Shown here: positions 44,906 through 54,688 of the stretch, piece after piece
How the letters are laid out: each line of letters begins with the position of its first letter
Position numbering within the stretch: the stretch's first letter is position 1
NCBI RefSeq assembly: GCF_030268885.1
Contig: NZ_BSSA01000001.1
Coordinates: 248,001 to 312,000 of the forward strand
DNA length: 64,000 bases
From: Kitasatospora phosalacinea
GTDB lineage: Bacteria > Actinomycetota > Actinomycetes > Streptomycetales > Streptomycetaceae
Direction of reading: 5' to 3'
Notes under the pieces: generated by a model
Seen by the model: only the letters and a program-made list of their open reading frames with translations
Database searches by the model: none
What the model was told of the DNA's origin: nothing
Program-made: the position numbers and the translations under genes

Positions 44906-46920
44906 TTCGTCCTCGTTCCGGGGGTGGTCGGGTCCGGTGTCAGCAGGGCCGCCACGGCGGCGCCCTCCCGCAGGAGGACCGGGATGCGCTCCAGCGGGGC
45001 GTCGAGGTCGTGCGTCGTCCCGCCCTCCAACACCCGCCCGGTGGCCGGGTCGAGCCAGCGGGCGCCGGACGGCAGGTACACCCGGCGGGTCCGGACGCCC
45101 GCCCGGTACACCGGAGCGACCAGCACGTCCGGGCCGAGCAGGAACTGGTCGTCCACCGCCCAGGCGCGTTCGTCCGCGGGGAAGTCGAAGAACAGCGGGC
45201 GCATCGGCGGGGCGCCGGTGCGGTGGGCCTCCTCGGACAGCGCGTGCAGGTAGGGGCGCAGGCGCTCGCGCAGCAGCAGGTGGTCGCGGAGGATGCCGTA
45301 CGCCTCCTCCCCGTACGACCAGACCTCGTTCGGTCCGCCGGTCATGTCCGCGGAGAAGGCCGGGTGGTGGGGCTGCCGGTCGCCGTGCAGCCGCATGACC
45401 GGGCAGAAGGTGCCGTACTGGAACCAGCGGACCAGCAGCTCGCGGTAGGCGGGGTCGTCGGGGTCGCCGCCGGAGAAGCCGCCGATGTCGGTGTTCCACC
45501 AGGGGATGCCGCTCATCGCGACGTTCAGGCCGGCCCGGATCTGCCGCCCGAGGGAGTCGAAGGTGGTCGGGATGTCGCCGGACCACAGCAGGGCGCCGTG
45601 GGCCTGGCTGCCCGCCCAGGCGGAGCGGACCAGCGACAGCGGGCGGTCCTCGCCCGCCGCGCGCAGGCCGTCGGCGACCGCGCGGGCGTGCAGCACCGGG
45701 TACAGGTTCGCGACCTCGGCGGCCGGTCCGGCCGCGTACACGGCGCGGGCGGCGAGGTCCGGCGGCAGGTCGGGCTCGCAGGCGTCCAGCCAGAAGCAGG
45801 CCACGCCGTGCGCCCGGTAGTTGCCGTCCAGCCGCTGCCACAGCGCGGCGCGTGCCGCGGGGTGGGTGGCGTCGTAGTACGCCATCGGGGCGAGCAGCGA
45901 GTCCTCGGCGTCCCGGGTCGGCCAGGGGAAGGTCAGCAGCCCGCCGGCCGCGTCCCGGACGAGCTGCCCGGACGAGCGCAACTCGTCGTAGCTGTCGCTG
46001 CCGGGCTCGACGGTCGGCCACACCGAGACCGCGAGCTTCACCCCGAGTTCCGCCAACTCCGCGACCATGGAAGCCGGTTCGGGCCACTCGTGCTCCTCGA
46101 AGCGCCAGTCGCCCATCCGCGGCCAGTGGAAGAAGTCGCAGACGACGACGGACAGCGGCAGCCCCCGCTCCCGGTACTCCCGCGCCACCGCCAGGAGTTC
46201 GTCCCGGGTGCGGTAGCGCAGCTTCGACTGCCAGAAGCCCGACGCCCACTCGGGCAGCAGCGGCGGCCGCCCGGTGGCCAGGGTGTAGGCGTCCAGGACC
46301 TGCGCCGGGGTGTCGCCCGCGGTGATCCAGTAGTCGATCCGCCCGCCCGCGTCGGCGGTCCACCGGGTCTGGTCGGCGCCCAGCTCGACCCGCCCGGTGG
46401 CGGGGTTGTTCCACAGCAGCCCGTAGCCGCGCGAGGAGTGCAGGAACGGGACGGCCGCGGCGGTGTTGGCCTGGACGAGGTCGACCACGCAGCCCTTCTG
46501 GTCCAGCCGGCCGTGCAGGTGCTGGCCGAGCCCGTGCAGCCGCTCGCCGTCGTACGCCGCGAAGTGCTGCTCGGTCCGGCCGCCCGCCGCGTGCAGGCGT
46601 GCGGCGGCGTGGTGGTGCGCCTCCGGGCTCCGCTCGGCGAGCAGTTCGCGGCCGGAGGCGGCGTGGCGGAACCGCAGCCGGCCGTCCGCCGCGGCCTCGA
46701 CCTCGATCCGGCCGTTGACCAGGCGGGCCCGGCCGTCCTCCGTCACCGACAGGTCGGCGCGGGGGGCGGGCGCCGGGCTCCCCAGCGCGCCGGGGGCGGC
46801 CGGGTCGATCGTCCCGGCCGAGGCCCGGACCCGGACCGCGTCCGGGCCCCAGGGCTCGATGCGCAGGACCTCCTGGGCGCTGTGACGCTCCAGTCCGCCC
46901 GCGCGGATGCTGTAGGACAA
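44902..46920 (-). CDS. GH31 alpha-xylosidase/alpha-glucosidase family enzyme
   Basis: 672 residues. Nucleophile Asp379 in FWLDACEPD and acid/base Asp449 in LLWSGDI; the WLDAxEPD form resembles the xyloglucan-type alpha-xylosidases of GH31. TTG start at 46920 with AGGGA seven bases before is the earliest choice, 34 bp after the previous gene. Cytoplasmic. Probably acts on alpha-xylosyl side chains different in context from those cut by its neighbour. Confidence 0.83.
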   Translation of the reverse strand: MSYSIRAGGLERHSAQEVLRIEPWGPDAVRVRASAGTIDPAAPGALGSPAPAPRADLSVTEDGRARLVNGRIEVEAAADGRLRFRHAASGRELLAERSPEAHHHAAARLHAAGGRTEQHFAAYDGERLHGLGQHLHGRLDQKGCVVDLVQANTAAAVPFLHSSRGYGLLWNNPATGRVELGADQTRWTADAGGRIDYWITAGDTPAQVLDAYTLATGRPPLLPEWASGFWQSKLRYRTRDELLAVAREYRERGLPLSVVVCDFFHWPRMGDWRFEEHEWPEPASMVAELAELGVKLAVSVWPTVEPGSDSYDELRSSGQLVRDAAGGLLTFPWPTRDAEDSLLAPMAYYDATHPAARAALWQRLDGNYRAHGVACFWLDACEPDLPPDLAARAVYAAGPAAEVANLYPVLHARAVADGLRAAGEDRPLSLVRSAWAGSQAHGALLWSGDIPTTFDSLGRQIRAGLNVAMSGIPWWNTDIGGFSGGDPDDPAYRELLVRWFQYGTFCPVMRLHGDRQPHHPAFSADMTGGPNEVWSYGEEAYGILRDHLLLRERLRPYLHALSEEAHRTGAPPMRPLFFDFPADERAWAVDDQFLLGPDVLVAPVYRAGVRTRRVYLPSGARWLDPATGRVLEGGTTHDLDAPLERIPVLLREGAAVAALLTPDPTTPGTRTK

Positions 46921-46954
46921 GGTGTTCCCTGTTTCTCCGGGTTCGGGTGGACGG

Positions 46955-49237
46955 TCAGGCGGGGCAGGGCAGTTCGGCTGCGGCGGTGCCCGCCGGGTGG
47001 GTGTGCAGCGGCCCGTCCGGTCCGCCCAGGCGCACCGACCAGGGGGCGGTGGAGTCGGTGGTGACGGTGAGGCGGTCGCCGGTGCGGCGCAGGTGGAAGC
47101 GGGCGCTCTCGCCGGGGCCGTCGCTGCGCGGGACGACGACGGTGCGCTCGGCGCCGTCGGCGAAGGCGTGCACCAGCAGGGTGACGCCGTCGGCCCAGTC
47201 GGAGACCGGCCGGGTGTCGTCGGCGGCCAGCGGGATCACCGAGTCCGGACGGGCCAGCAGCGGCAGGGTGCGGAAGCCGTGCTGCTCGCGGACCCAGCGC
47301 GGGCCGGTGACCCGGTGCCCCGTCAGCAGGTTGGTCCAGGTGCCCTCGGGGACGTAGTAGTCGACCTCGCCGGAGTCGGTGAACACCGGCGCCACCAGCA
47401 GGTCGTCGCCGAGCAGGTACTGGCGGTCCAGCAGCGCGGCCGCCGGGTCGTCGGGGAACTCCAGGACCATGGCGCGCATCACCGGCGTGCCGTGCAGGTG
47501 GGCCTGCTGGGCGGCGCGCTGCAGGTAGGGGGCGAGGCGGTGCTTGAGCCGGGTGAAGGCCCGGGTGACCTCCACCGCCTCCTCGCCGTAGTCCCACGGC
47601 ACCCGGTACGACTTGGAGCCGTGCAGGCGGCTGTGCGAGGAGAGCAGGCCGAACTGCACCCAGCGCTTGAACACGGTGGGGGTCGGGGTGCCCTCGAAGC
47701 CGCCGATGTCGTGGCTCCAGAACCCGAAGCCGGACAGGCCCAGCGACAGGCCGCCGCGCAGCGACTCGGCCATCGCGTTGAAGGTCGACTCGCAGTCGCC
47801 GCCCCAGTGCACCGGGAACTGCTGCCCGCCCGCCGTCGCCGACCGGGCGAACAGCAGCGCCTCGCCCTCGCCGCGCTCCTCGCGCAGCAGCTCGAACACG
47901 GCCCGGTTGTAGAGCTGGGTGTACTGGTTGTGCATCTTCTCCGGGTCGCCGCCGTCGTGCCACACCACGTCGGTGGGGATGCGCTCGCCGAAGTCGGTCT
48001 TGAAGCAGTCCACGCCCTGGCCGAGCAGGCGGCGCAGCCGCTCGGTGAACCAGGCGACGGCCGCCGGGTTGGTGAAGTCCACCAGCGCCATGCCGGGCTG
48101 CCACAGGTCCCACTGCCAGACGGTGCCGTCGGCGCGGCGCACCAGGTAGCCGTTGCGCACGCCCTCCTCGAACAGCTCGGAGCGCTGCGCGACGTACGGG
48201 TTGATCCACAGCGAGATCCGCAGGCCCTGCGCCTTGAGCCGGGCCAGCATGCCCTCCGGGTCGGGGAAGGTGTCCGGGTCCCAGACGAAGTCGCTCCAGT
48301 GGTAGCCGCGCATCCAGAAGCAGTCGAAGTGGAAGACGCTCAGCGGGATGCCGCGCTCGGCCATGCCGCCGACGAAGCGGTTGACGGTGGCCTCGTCGTA
48401 GTCGGTGGTGAAGGAGGTCGACAGCCACAGGCCCAGCGCCCAGGCGGGCGGCAGCGCGGGGCGGCCGAGCAGGCCGGTGTAGCGCTCCAGGACCTGCTTG
48501 GGGGTGGGTCCGTGGACGACGAAGTACTCCAGCGTCTGGTCCTCGACGCTGAACTGCACCTGCCCGACCGACTCGGAGCCGACCTCGTAGGACACCTTGC
48601 CGGGGTGGTTGACGAAGACGCCGTAGCCGCGGTTGGTCAGGTGGAACGGGACGTTCTTGTACGCCTGTTCGCTGGTGGTGCCGCCGTCGGCCTGCCAGAT
48701 GTCCACCACCTGGCCGTTCTTGACGAACGGGGTGAAGCGCTCGCCCAGGCCGTACACCGACTCGCCGACGCCGAGCGCGAGTTGGCCGAGCATGAAGTGC
48801 CGGCCGGCGGCGTCGGTGACGAAGCCGGTGCCGCGCTCACCGACGCTGGTCAGCACCCGGCCGCCCGCGGTGAACTCCAGCTGCCACGGCCGGGAGGTGT
48901 CGACGCGCAGCGTGAGCTCGCCGGAGCTCAGTTCCAGCACGTCCCCGTCGCGGTGGACCTTCCCGCTGCCGGGAGCGGCGCCGGGCAGGGCGAACTCCGG
49001 TCCGCGGCGCACCGATCCGGCGTGGTGGGTGGCGCGCACCCCGATCACGCCCTCGGCCGGGGACCAGCACTCCACGGTGAGCAGCGGGCTGTTGAGCGTG
49101 TCGCCGCGGCCCTGCACGTGCTTGACCGGCGCGTACAGGGTGAGCCGGTGCTCCTCGGCCCGGACGTCGGCGATCTCGGTGGCGTAGCGGGCGGTCACGC
49201 CGGGGCGCATCAGCCAGTAGCCGTCGGTGAACTTCAT
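46955..49237 (-). CDS. yicI: GH31 alpha-xylosidase, YicI type
   Basis: 760 residues, nearly the length of E. coli YicI (about 770). Catalytic nucleophile Asp415 in FKTDFGERIPTDVVW and acid/base Asp481 in VHWGGDCEST are at almost the same numbers as in YicI. Such enzymes release xylose from isoprimeverose and xyloglucan oligosaccharides in the cytoplasm. ATG overlaps the GH1 stop (ATGA). Confidence 0.92.
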   Translation of the reverse strand: MKFTDGYWLMRPGVTARYATEIADVRAEEHRLTLYAPVKHVQGRGDTLNSPLLTVECWSPAEGVIGVRATHHAGSVRRGPEFALPGAAPGSGKVHRDGDVLELSSGELTLRVDTSRPWQLEFTAGGRVLTSVGERGTGFVTDAAGRHFMLGQLALGVGESVYGLGERFTPFVKNGQVVDIWQADGGTTSEQAYKNVPFHLTNRGYGVFVNHPGKVSYEVGSESVGQVQFSVEDQTLEYFVVHGPTPKQVLERYTGLLGRPALPPAWALGLWLSTSFTTDYDEATVNRFVGGMAERGIPLSVFHFDCFWMRGYHWSDFVWDPDTFPDPEGMLARLKAQGLRISLWINPYVAQRSELFEEGVRNGYLVRRADGTVWQWDLWQPGMALVDFTNPAAVAWFTERLRRLLGQGVDCFKTDFGERIPTDVVWHDGGDPEKMHNQYTQLYNRAVFELLREERGEGEALLFARSATAGGQQFPVHWGGDCESTFNAMAESLRGGLSLGLSGFGFWSHDIGGFEGTPTPTVFKRWVQFGLLSSHSRLHGSKSYRVPWDYGEEAVEVTRAFTRLKHRLAPYLQRAAQQAHLHGTPVMRAMVLEFPDDPAAALLDRQYLLGDDLLVAPVFTDSGEVDYYVPEGTWTNLLTGHRVTGPRWVREQHGFRTLPLLARPDSVIPLAADDTRPVSDWADGVTLLVHAFADGAERTVVVPRSDGPGESARFHLRRTGDRLTVTTDSTAPWSVRLGGPDGPLHTHPAGTAAAELPCPA

Positions 49238-50670
49238 CGGGCGGCTTCCTCCGTCCGCGCACGGTGCGCGGTGATCAGGCCCCGGTACCAGTGGTAGCTG
49301 TCCTTGGGCGTTCGGTTCAGGGTGTCGTAGTCGACGCGGACCAGGCCGAAGCGTTGGTCGTAGCCGCGGGCCCACTCGAAGTTGTCCAGCAGCGACCAGA
49401 CGTAGGCACCGCGGACGTCCACGCCGAGGGCGACCGCGTCGGCGACGGCGGCGAGGTGGTCGCGCAGGTAGGCGATGCGCGCGGGGTCGTGGACGCTCCC
49501 GTCGGGGGCCACCTCGTCCGCGAAGGCGGCGCCGTTCTCGGTGATCCACACCGGCGGCAGCTGCGGGTGGCGGGCGTGCAGGTCGACCAGCAGCTCGGTG
49601 AGCGCGCCGGGGACGACCGGCCAGCCCATGGTGGTGTGCGGGGTGCCGTACGGGTCGAGTTCGGCGACGCCGACGTCCACGGCGGTGCGGTCCGCGGGGT
49701 CCGCGGCGCGGTGCGGGGCGGCGGCGACGGTGACCGGGCGGTAGAAGTTGACGCCGAGGAAGTCCAGCGGCGCGCCGATCACCGCCAGGTCGCCGGGCCG
49801 CCGCCAGGGGCCGTCGGCCAGGCCGCCCCAGGTCTCGGCCTCCTGCGCCGGGTAGCGCCCGGCGAGCAGCGGCTCGGTCCAGACCTCGTTGTGCAGGACC
49901 TCGGCCCGGCGCCGGGCCGCCTCGTCCTCGGGGCTCCCGGAGGCGGCGTGGATGCGGTCGAGGTTCAGCGCGATGCCGACCTCCCGGGCACCGGCGGCGC
50001 GCAGCTCCCGGACGGCCAGGCCGTGGCCCACCAGCAGGTGGTGCGCGGCGGCCAGCGCGCCGCGCCCCTCGCGGGCGCCCGGCGCGTGCCGGCCCTCGGC
50101 GTAGCCGACGAACGCGGAGCAGTACGGCTCGTTCAGGGTGATCCAGCGCTCCACCCGGTCGCCGTAGCGCCCGGCGGCGAGGGCCGCGTACGACGCGAAC
50201 GCCTCGGCGGTCTCCCGGACCCGCCAGCCGCCCCGGTCCTCCAGGGCCTGCGGCAGGTCCCAGTGGTAGAGGGTGACGGCGGGGTCGATCCCGGCGGCGA
50301 GCAGGTCGTCGAGCAGGCGGTCGTAGAAGTCCAGGCCCGCGGGGTTGGCCGGGCCGGTGCCCCGGGGCAGCAGGCGGGGCCAGGAGAGCGACAGCCGGTA
50401 GGTGTCGACGCCGAGGCCCCGCAGCAGCGCGACGTCCTCGCGGTGGCGGTGGTAGTGGTCGCAGGCGGTGTCGCCGGTGGCGCCGCCGAGGGTGCGTCCG
50501 GGCGTGTGGCTGAAGGTGTCCCAGATGGAGGGGCCGCGGCCGTCCCGGTCGTGGGCGCCCTCGATCTGGTACGCGGCGGTGGCGGCGCCGAACCGGAAGC
50601 CGGGGGGCAGGTCCGGGAGGTCCGGCGCGCCGGTGCCACCGCTCGTCCGGTGGCCGGGCACGGTGCTCAC
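49234..50670 (-). CDS. GH1 beta-glucosidase
   Basis: 478 residues, full-length GH1 barrel. Acid/base Glu181 in TLNEP, nucleophile Glu378 in ITENG, and SLLDNFEWARGYDQRFG at the C-terminus. Hydrolyses beta-glucosides (possibly beta-galactosides) such as cellobiose units. GTG at 50670 overlaps the esterase stop (GTGA). Confidence 0.92.
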   Translation of the reverse strand: MSTVPGHRTSGGTGAPDLPDLPPGFRFGAATAAYQIEGAHDRDGRGPSIWDTFSHTPGRTLGGATGDTACDHYHRHREDVALLRGLGVDTYRLSLSWPRLLPRGTGPANPAGLDFYDRLLDDLLAAGIDPAVTLYHWDLPQALEDRGGWRVRETAEAFASYAALAAGRYGDRVERWITLNEPYCSAFVGYAEGRHAPGAREGRGALAAAHHLLVGHGLAVRELRAAGAREVGIALNLDRIHAASGSPEDEAARRRAEVLHNEVWTEPLLAGRYPAQEAETWGGLADGPWRRPGDLAVIGAPLDFLGVNFYRPVTVAAAPHRAADPADRTAVDVGVAELDPYGTPHTTMGWPVVPGALTELLVDLHARHPQLPPVWITENGAAFADEVAPDGSVHDPARIAYLRDHLAAVADAVALGVDVRGAYVWSLLDNFEWARGYDQRFGLVRVDYDTLNRTPKDSYHWYRGLITAHRARTEEAAR

Positions 50671-51650
50671 AGCTCCGGCGCCAGCCCGCGCGCCTGCAGC
50701 CACGCCAGCTGGACCGGCGGGTTGGAGCCGCAGCCGCCGGCGTGGTCGGCGAACGGCCACACCGTCATGGTGCGGTCCTGCCCGGCGTACGCGTTGAAGG
50801 CGGCGTAGACGGTGCGCGGCGGGCAGACCGGGTCCATCAGTCCGACGCTGAACAGCGCCGGGGCGGTGGCCCGTCGGGCGAAGTGGACGCCGTCGAAGTA
50901 CGCGAGGGTGGCGAAGGTCGGCTGCACGCGGTGGCGGCTGTGCCAGCGCAGGTACTTGACCAGCTCCTGGTACGGCCCGTCCAGCGACAGCTGCGCGCCC
51001 TGCTGGTAGTGGCACAGGAACGGCACGTCGGACAGGACCGCCGCGACCCGGTCGCCGAGCAGCCCGGCCGCCGCGAGGGCCAGCCCGCCGCCCTGGCTGG
51101 CGCCGCTCACCACGACCCGCTCGGGGTCGAGGCCGGGCAGGTGGGCGACGGCGTCCACGGCGCGCACGCAGTCGGTCATCAGCCGCCGGTAGTAGTGGTT
51201 CTCCGGGGAGTCGATGCCGCGGGTCATGAAACCCTCGGCCCACTGGGTGCCGTCGCCCTCGCCGCGGTCCGGGGTGTCGTGGCCCTGGCCGCGGCTGTCG
51301 ACGACCAGCTGGGCGTAGCCCGCGGCCGACCAGAACAGGTGCTCGGTGGGCAGCCCGCGGCCGCCGCTGTAGCCCTGGTAGCCGACCACCACGGGCAGCG
51401 GGCCCCGCGCGCCGCGCGGGCGCAGCAGCCAGGCGGCCACCGGCTCGCCGTTCCAGCCGGGGAAGCGCACGTCCTCGACCTCGACGGTGCGCAGCCCGTG
51501 CTGCGGGGTGACGCGCTCGGCCCGGACCTCGCCGCCGTGGGCGCGGGCGGCGTCGAGGGTGCGCTGCCAGAACGCGTCGAAGTCCTGCGGCGCGGGCGAC
51601 TCGGGCCGGTAGGCGGCGAGTTCGTCGAGCCCGAAATCGGCGGGTGGCAC
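50667..51650 (-). CDS. CE7 acetyl esterase (acetyl-xylan/cephalosporin-C deacetylase family)
   Basis: 327 residues with the CE7 signatures RGQG (120-123), GASQGG (nucleophile Ser185), Asp273 and His303. Removes acetyl groups from short sugars; intracellular in this family. GTG at 51650 behind GGAGGAAG; an upstream ATG in frame (51711) has no homology. Sits 197 bp after the GH3 gene, with a hairpin between. Confidence 0.88.
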   Translation of the reverse strand: MPPADFGLDELAAYRPESPAPQDFDAFWQRTLDAARAHGGEVRAERVTPQHGLRTVEVEDVRFPGWNGEPVAAWLLRPRGARGPLPVVVGYQGYSGGRGLPTEHLFWSAAGYAQLVVDSRGQGHDTPDRGEGDGTQWAEGFMTRGIDSPENHYYRRLMTDCVRAVDAVAHLPGLDPERVVVSGASQGGGLALAAAGLLGDRVAAVLSDVPFLCHYQQGAQLSLDGPYQELVKYLRWHSRHRVQPTFATLAYFDGVHFARRATAPALFSVGLMDPVCPPRTVYAAFNAYAGQDRTMTVWPFADHAGGCGSNPPVQLAWLQARGLAPEL

Positions 51651-51788
51651 GGGGGCTTCCTCCGGGTGCTGCGAGGACGGGGTGAGGTGGTGGGGCGTGA
51701 GCAGCGACATGCGGGCCGCCTCCGGGCGGCGGGTGACGGGGTAGGAGCGGATGCGGGCGGAGGGTCGCGCCCCGCACGGAGCGGGCGT

Positions 51789-51815
51789 CCCGCGCGGGCC
51801 GGGCGCCCGCGCGGG
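51789..51815 (-). terminator. hairpin between GH3 and CE7 genes
   Basis: CCCGCGCGGGC (51789-51799) pairs perfectly with GCCCGCGCGGG (51805-51815), loop of five. Within the presumed operon, it may reduce read-through from GH3 to the distal genes. Confidence 0.6.
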
Positions 51816-51847
51816 GCGGGTGCTCCGCGCGGGCGGGCCGGGTGGCC

Positions 51848-54688
51848 TCAGTCGGCCCGGCCGAAGCGCAGGTCGCCGAGGCGGAACGCGCCGTGCAGGT
51901 GCAGCACCAGGTCGTGGACGCCGTCCGGGGTGCCGGTGAGCGGGACGGTGACGGTGGTCCAGGCGTAGTGGTCGCCGGTGGCCGGGACCTCGATCTCGGC
52001 GAGCACCCGGCCGTCGGCCTCGACGACCAGGCGGGCGGTGCCGTCGGCGTCCCGGCGGGCCAGGTCGGCCTCGATCCGGGCGGCGCCGGTGAGGTCGAGG
52101 GCGCGGTAGCGCAGGGTGGCGCCGGCCGCCGGGTCGGCGGGGGTGACCGCGTCGCCGTCGGCCCGGCTCGCGTCGACCAGGGTGATGCCGGTGTGCTCGT
52201 CGAAGTCGACCGCGGCGAGCGGCCGTTCGACGGCGGTGCGGGGCGCGGGGGCGGGGCCGGTCACGGTCAGCCGGGCGGTGTGCAGGAGGTGCTCGGCGGA
52301 GCGGGCCGCGATCACCTGGTAGTCGCCGGGGTCGACGGTGAACGCGCCGGTGGCCACGTCCCAGTGGGCGAGCGCGGCGGCGGGCAGCTCGAAGACGACC
52401 TCCCGGCTCTCGCCGGGCGCCAGGTGGAGCTTGCGGAAGTCGGCGAGCCGCAGCCGCGGCGCCTGGTAGCGGGCGTCCAGGGCGCGGACGTACAGCTGCA
52501 CGACCTCGGTGCCGGGACGGGGGCCGGTGTTGGTGACGGTCAGGGCCGCGCGGAGGGTGCCGTCCTGGCCGACGGTGTCGGTGTCCAGCTCCAGCTCGCC
52601 GTGGGCGAAGGCGGTGTAGGACAGGCCGTGGCCGAAGGGGTAGAGCGCGGGGCTGCGGTGGTACTGGTACGTCCAGCCGGCCTGGATGACGTCGTAGTCC
52701 AGCGGGTGCGGCAGCTCGTCGTCGCCGCGGTACCAGGTCTGCGGGAGGCGTCCGGCCGGGTCGCTGTCGCCGCACAGGACGGCGGCGAGGGCGTGGCCGG
52801 TCTCCTGGCCGGCGTGCGAGGTCCACACGACGGCGGGCAGGTGCTGCTGGGCCCAGTCGACGGCGTAGGGGTAGCTGCTCATCAGGACGAGCGCGGTGTC
52901 CGGGCGGACGGCGGCGACCGCCCGGAGCAGCTCCTCCTGGGCGGGCGGCAGCGCGGTGTGCCTGCGGTCCTGGGTCTCGCGGGCGTGGATGAGGGGGTGG
53001 CTGCCGAGGACGACGACGGCCAGGTCGGCGTCGGCGGCCGCGGCGAGCGCCTCGGCCCGGCCGTCGCGCAGCAGTTCGCGGTGCCAGTGCTCGGCGTCCT
53101 CGGGGCGCTCGGCGGTCATCCGCACCCGGCCGTCGGCGTCGAGGGCGGCGTACCGGCCGGTGTGGACGGCGCGCAGCAGCACGGTGCCGTCGGCGGCCTC
53201 CTCCAGCCGGAAGGTCTCGTTGACGAACCAGCTCTTGATCACCGCGGCGTCGGCGGCCAGGGTGTCGTCGCTCTTCAGCGACAGGAAGAGGCGGCTGTCG
53301 GCGGCGCGCAGGGTGAGCACGCCCTCGCCCCAGTCGGCGAGGTCGAAGGCGGTGCCGGCCAGCGCCTCGCCGGTGGTGGCGGAGTTCAGGCGGATCCGGT
53401 CCAGGCCCTCGGCGACGGTCACCCCGCCGCCGAGCGGGGCCAGCCGCTCGCGCAGGCCGTCGGCGGCGGTGACCCGGTAGGGCATGGTGCCGGAGTACCA
53501 GTCCTCGTAGAGGCTGTCGGCGAGCGGGCCGATCACCGCGACCCGGGGCGCACCGGCCAGCGGCAGCATCCCGTCGTTCTTGAGCAGGACGACGCAGGCG
53601 GTGGCGGCCTCGCGGGCCAGGGCGCGGTGCTCGGGGCTGTCGACCACCTCGGCGCCGATCTGCGCGTACGGGTCCAGCTCGGGGTCGAACTCGCCGAGGC
53701 GGAAGCGCAGTTCGAGCTGGCGGCGGACGGCGAGGTCGACGTCGGCCTGGTCGATCAGGCCGCGCTCCAGGGCGGTGCGCAGGCGGCCGATGACGGTCTC
53801 GCTGTCCGCGTCGTGGTCGGTGAAGGAGTCGATGCCGGCCCTGAGGGCGGCGGCGTGCGACTCGGCGTGGTCGTCGAAGTAGTGCTCGGGGTCGACCAGG
53901 TTGGACGGGGCCTCGGCGTCGGAGACCACGAACAGCTCGTGGCCGGTCGGCTCGGCCCAGCGGCGCAGCTCGGTCCGCAGCAGCGGGGAGACGTGGCAGG
54001 GGCGGCCGTTGACCAGGTTGTAGGCGGCCATCACGCCGGTGGCGGCGCCGGAGGCGACGACGGGCCGGAAGGCGGCGAGGTCGTACTCGTGCAGGACGCG
54101 GGGGCGCACGCCGGAGGAGGTGGTGCAGCGGTCGTCCTCGTTGTTGTAGGCGAGGAAGTGCTTGAGCACCGGGGCGGCCCGCAGGTAGGTGGGGTGGTCG
54201 CCGGCCAGGCCGCGGCAGAAGGCCTCGCCGATCCGGGCGGTGTGCACCGGGTCCTCGGAGTAGCCCTCCTCGTTGCGGCCCCAGCGCGGGTCGCGCAGCA
54301 GGTTCAGCACCGGGGCCCACGCCTGCAGGGAGATGGGGCCGCGCTCGGGGGCGACGGGGGCGGAGCGGTGGTGGTGGAAGGCCCGCAGCTCGGTGGAGAC
54401 GGCTTCGGCGACCCGGCGGACCAGCGACTCGTCCCAGCTCGCGCCGAGGCCGACGGCCTGCGGGAAGGAGGTGGCCTCGCCCAGCCAGGACACGCCGTGC
54501 AGGGCCTCGCTGCCGGTACGGAACGCCGCGACTCCCAGGCGGGGGACGGCCGGTGCGTACTGGTGGAGCATCGCGAGGCGCTCGTCGGGGGAGAGCCGTT
54601 CCAGCAGGTCGTCGACGCGCTTGTCCAGCGGTAGCGCAGGATCGCGGAACGGGAACGGGCCGGTGGTGGGCATGGCGGTGGAACTCAC
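51848..54688 (-). CDS. multidomain GH3 beta-glucosidase
   Basis: 946 residues. GH3 barrel with nucleophile Asp about residue 270 (VVSDAEAPSN), alpha/beta sandwich C-domain, and fibronectin-III tail (VTNTGPRPGTEVVQLYV). Two additions: an insert around 470-565 (RLFLSLKSDD ... GRYAALDADGRVRMTAERP) that looks like a fascin-type beta-trefoil, and a C-terminal CBM6-like module (about 815-946, ending LRFGRAD). No signal peptide, hence cytoplasmic. GTG at 54688 with GAGGGG; first gene of the leftward operon. Confidence 0.87.
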   Translation of the reverse strand: MSSTAMPTTGPFPFRDPALPLDKRVDDLLERLSPDERLAMLHQYAPAVPRLGVAAFRTGSEALHGVSWLGEATSFPQAVGLGASWDESLVRRVAEAVSTELRAFHHHRSAPVAPERGPISLQAWAPVLNLLRDPRWGRNEEGYSEDPVHTARIGEAFCRGLAGDHPTYLRAAPVLKHFLAYNNEDDRCTTSSGVRPRVLHEYDLAAFRPVVASGAATGVMAAYNLVNGRPCHVSPLLRTELRRWAEPTGHELFVVSDAEAPSNLVDPEHYFDDHAESHAAALRAGIDSFTDHDADSETVIGRLRTALERGLIDQADVDLAVRRQLELRFRLGEFDPELDPYAQIGAEVVDSPEHRALAREAATACVVLLKNDGMLPLAGAPRVAVIGPLADSLYEDWYSGTMPYRVTAADGLRERLAPLGGGVTVAEGLDRIRLNSATTGEALAGTAFDLADWGEGVLTLRAADSRLFLSLKSDDTLAADAAVIKSWFVNETFRLEEAADGTVLLRAVHTGRYAALDADGRVRMTAERPEDAEHWHRELLRDGRAEALAAAADADLAVVVLGSHPLIHARETQDRRHTALPPAQEELLRAVAAVRPDTALVLMSSYPYAVDWAQQHLPAVVWTSHAGQETGHALAAVLCGDSDPAGRLPQTWYRGDDELPHPLDYDVIQAGWTYQYHRSPALYPFGHGLSYTAFAHGELELDTDTVGQDGTLRAALTVTNTGPRPGTEVVQLYVRALDARYQAPRLRLADFRKLHLAPGESREVVFELPAAALAHWDVATGAFTVDPGDYQVIAARSAEHLLHTARLTVTGPAPAPRTAVERPLAAVDFDEHTGITLVDASRADGDAVTPADPAAGATLRYRALDLTGAARIEADLARRDADGTARLVVEADGRVLAEIEVPATGDHYAWTTVTVPLTGTPDGVHDLVLHLHGAFRLGDLRFGRAD

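Noticed and set aside
42758..46414. Single 1,218-residue fusion of GH36 with upstream sequence
   Set aside because: The N-terminal third is an out-of-frame shadow of the GH31 gene; the GTG at 44905 in a GTGA overlap gives a normal-length GH36.
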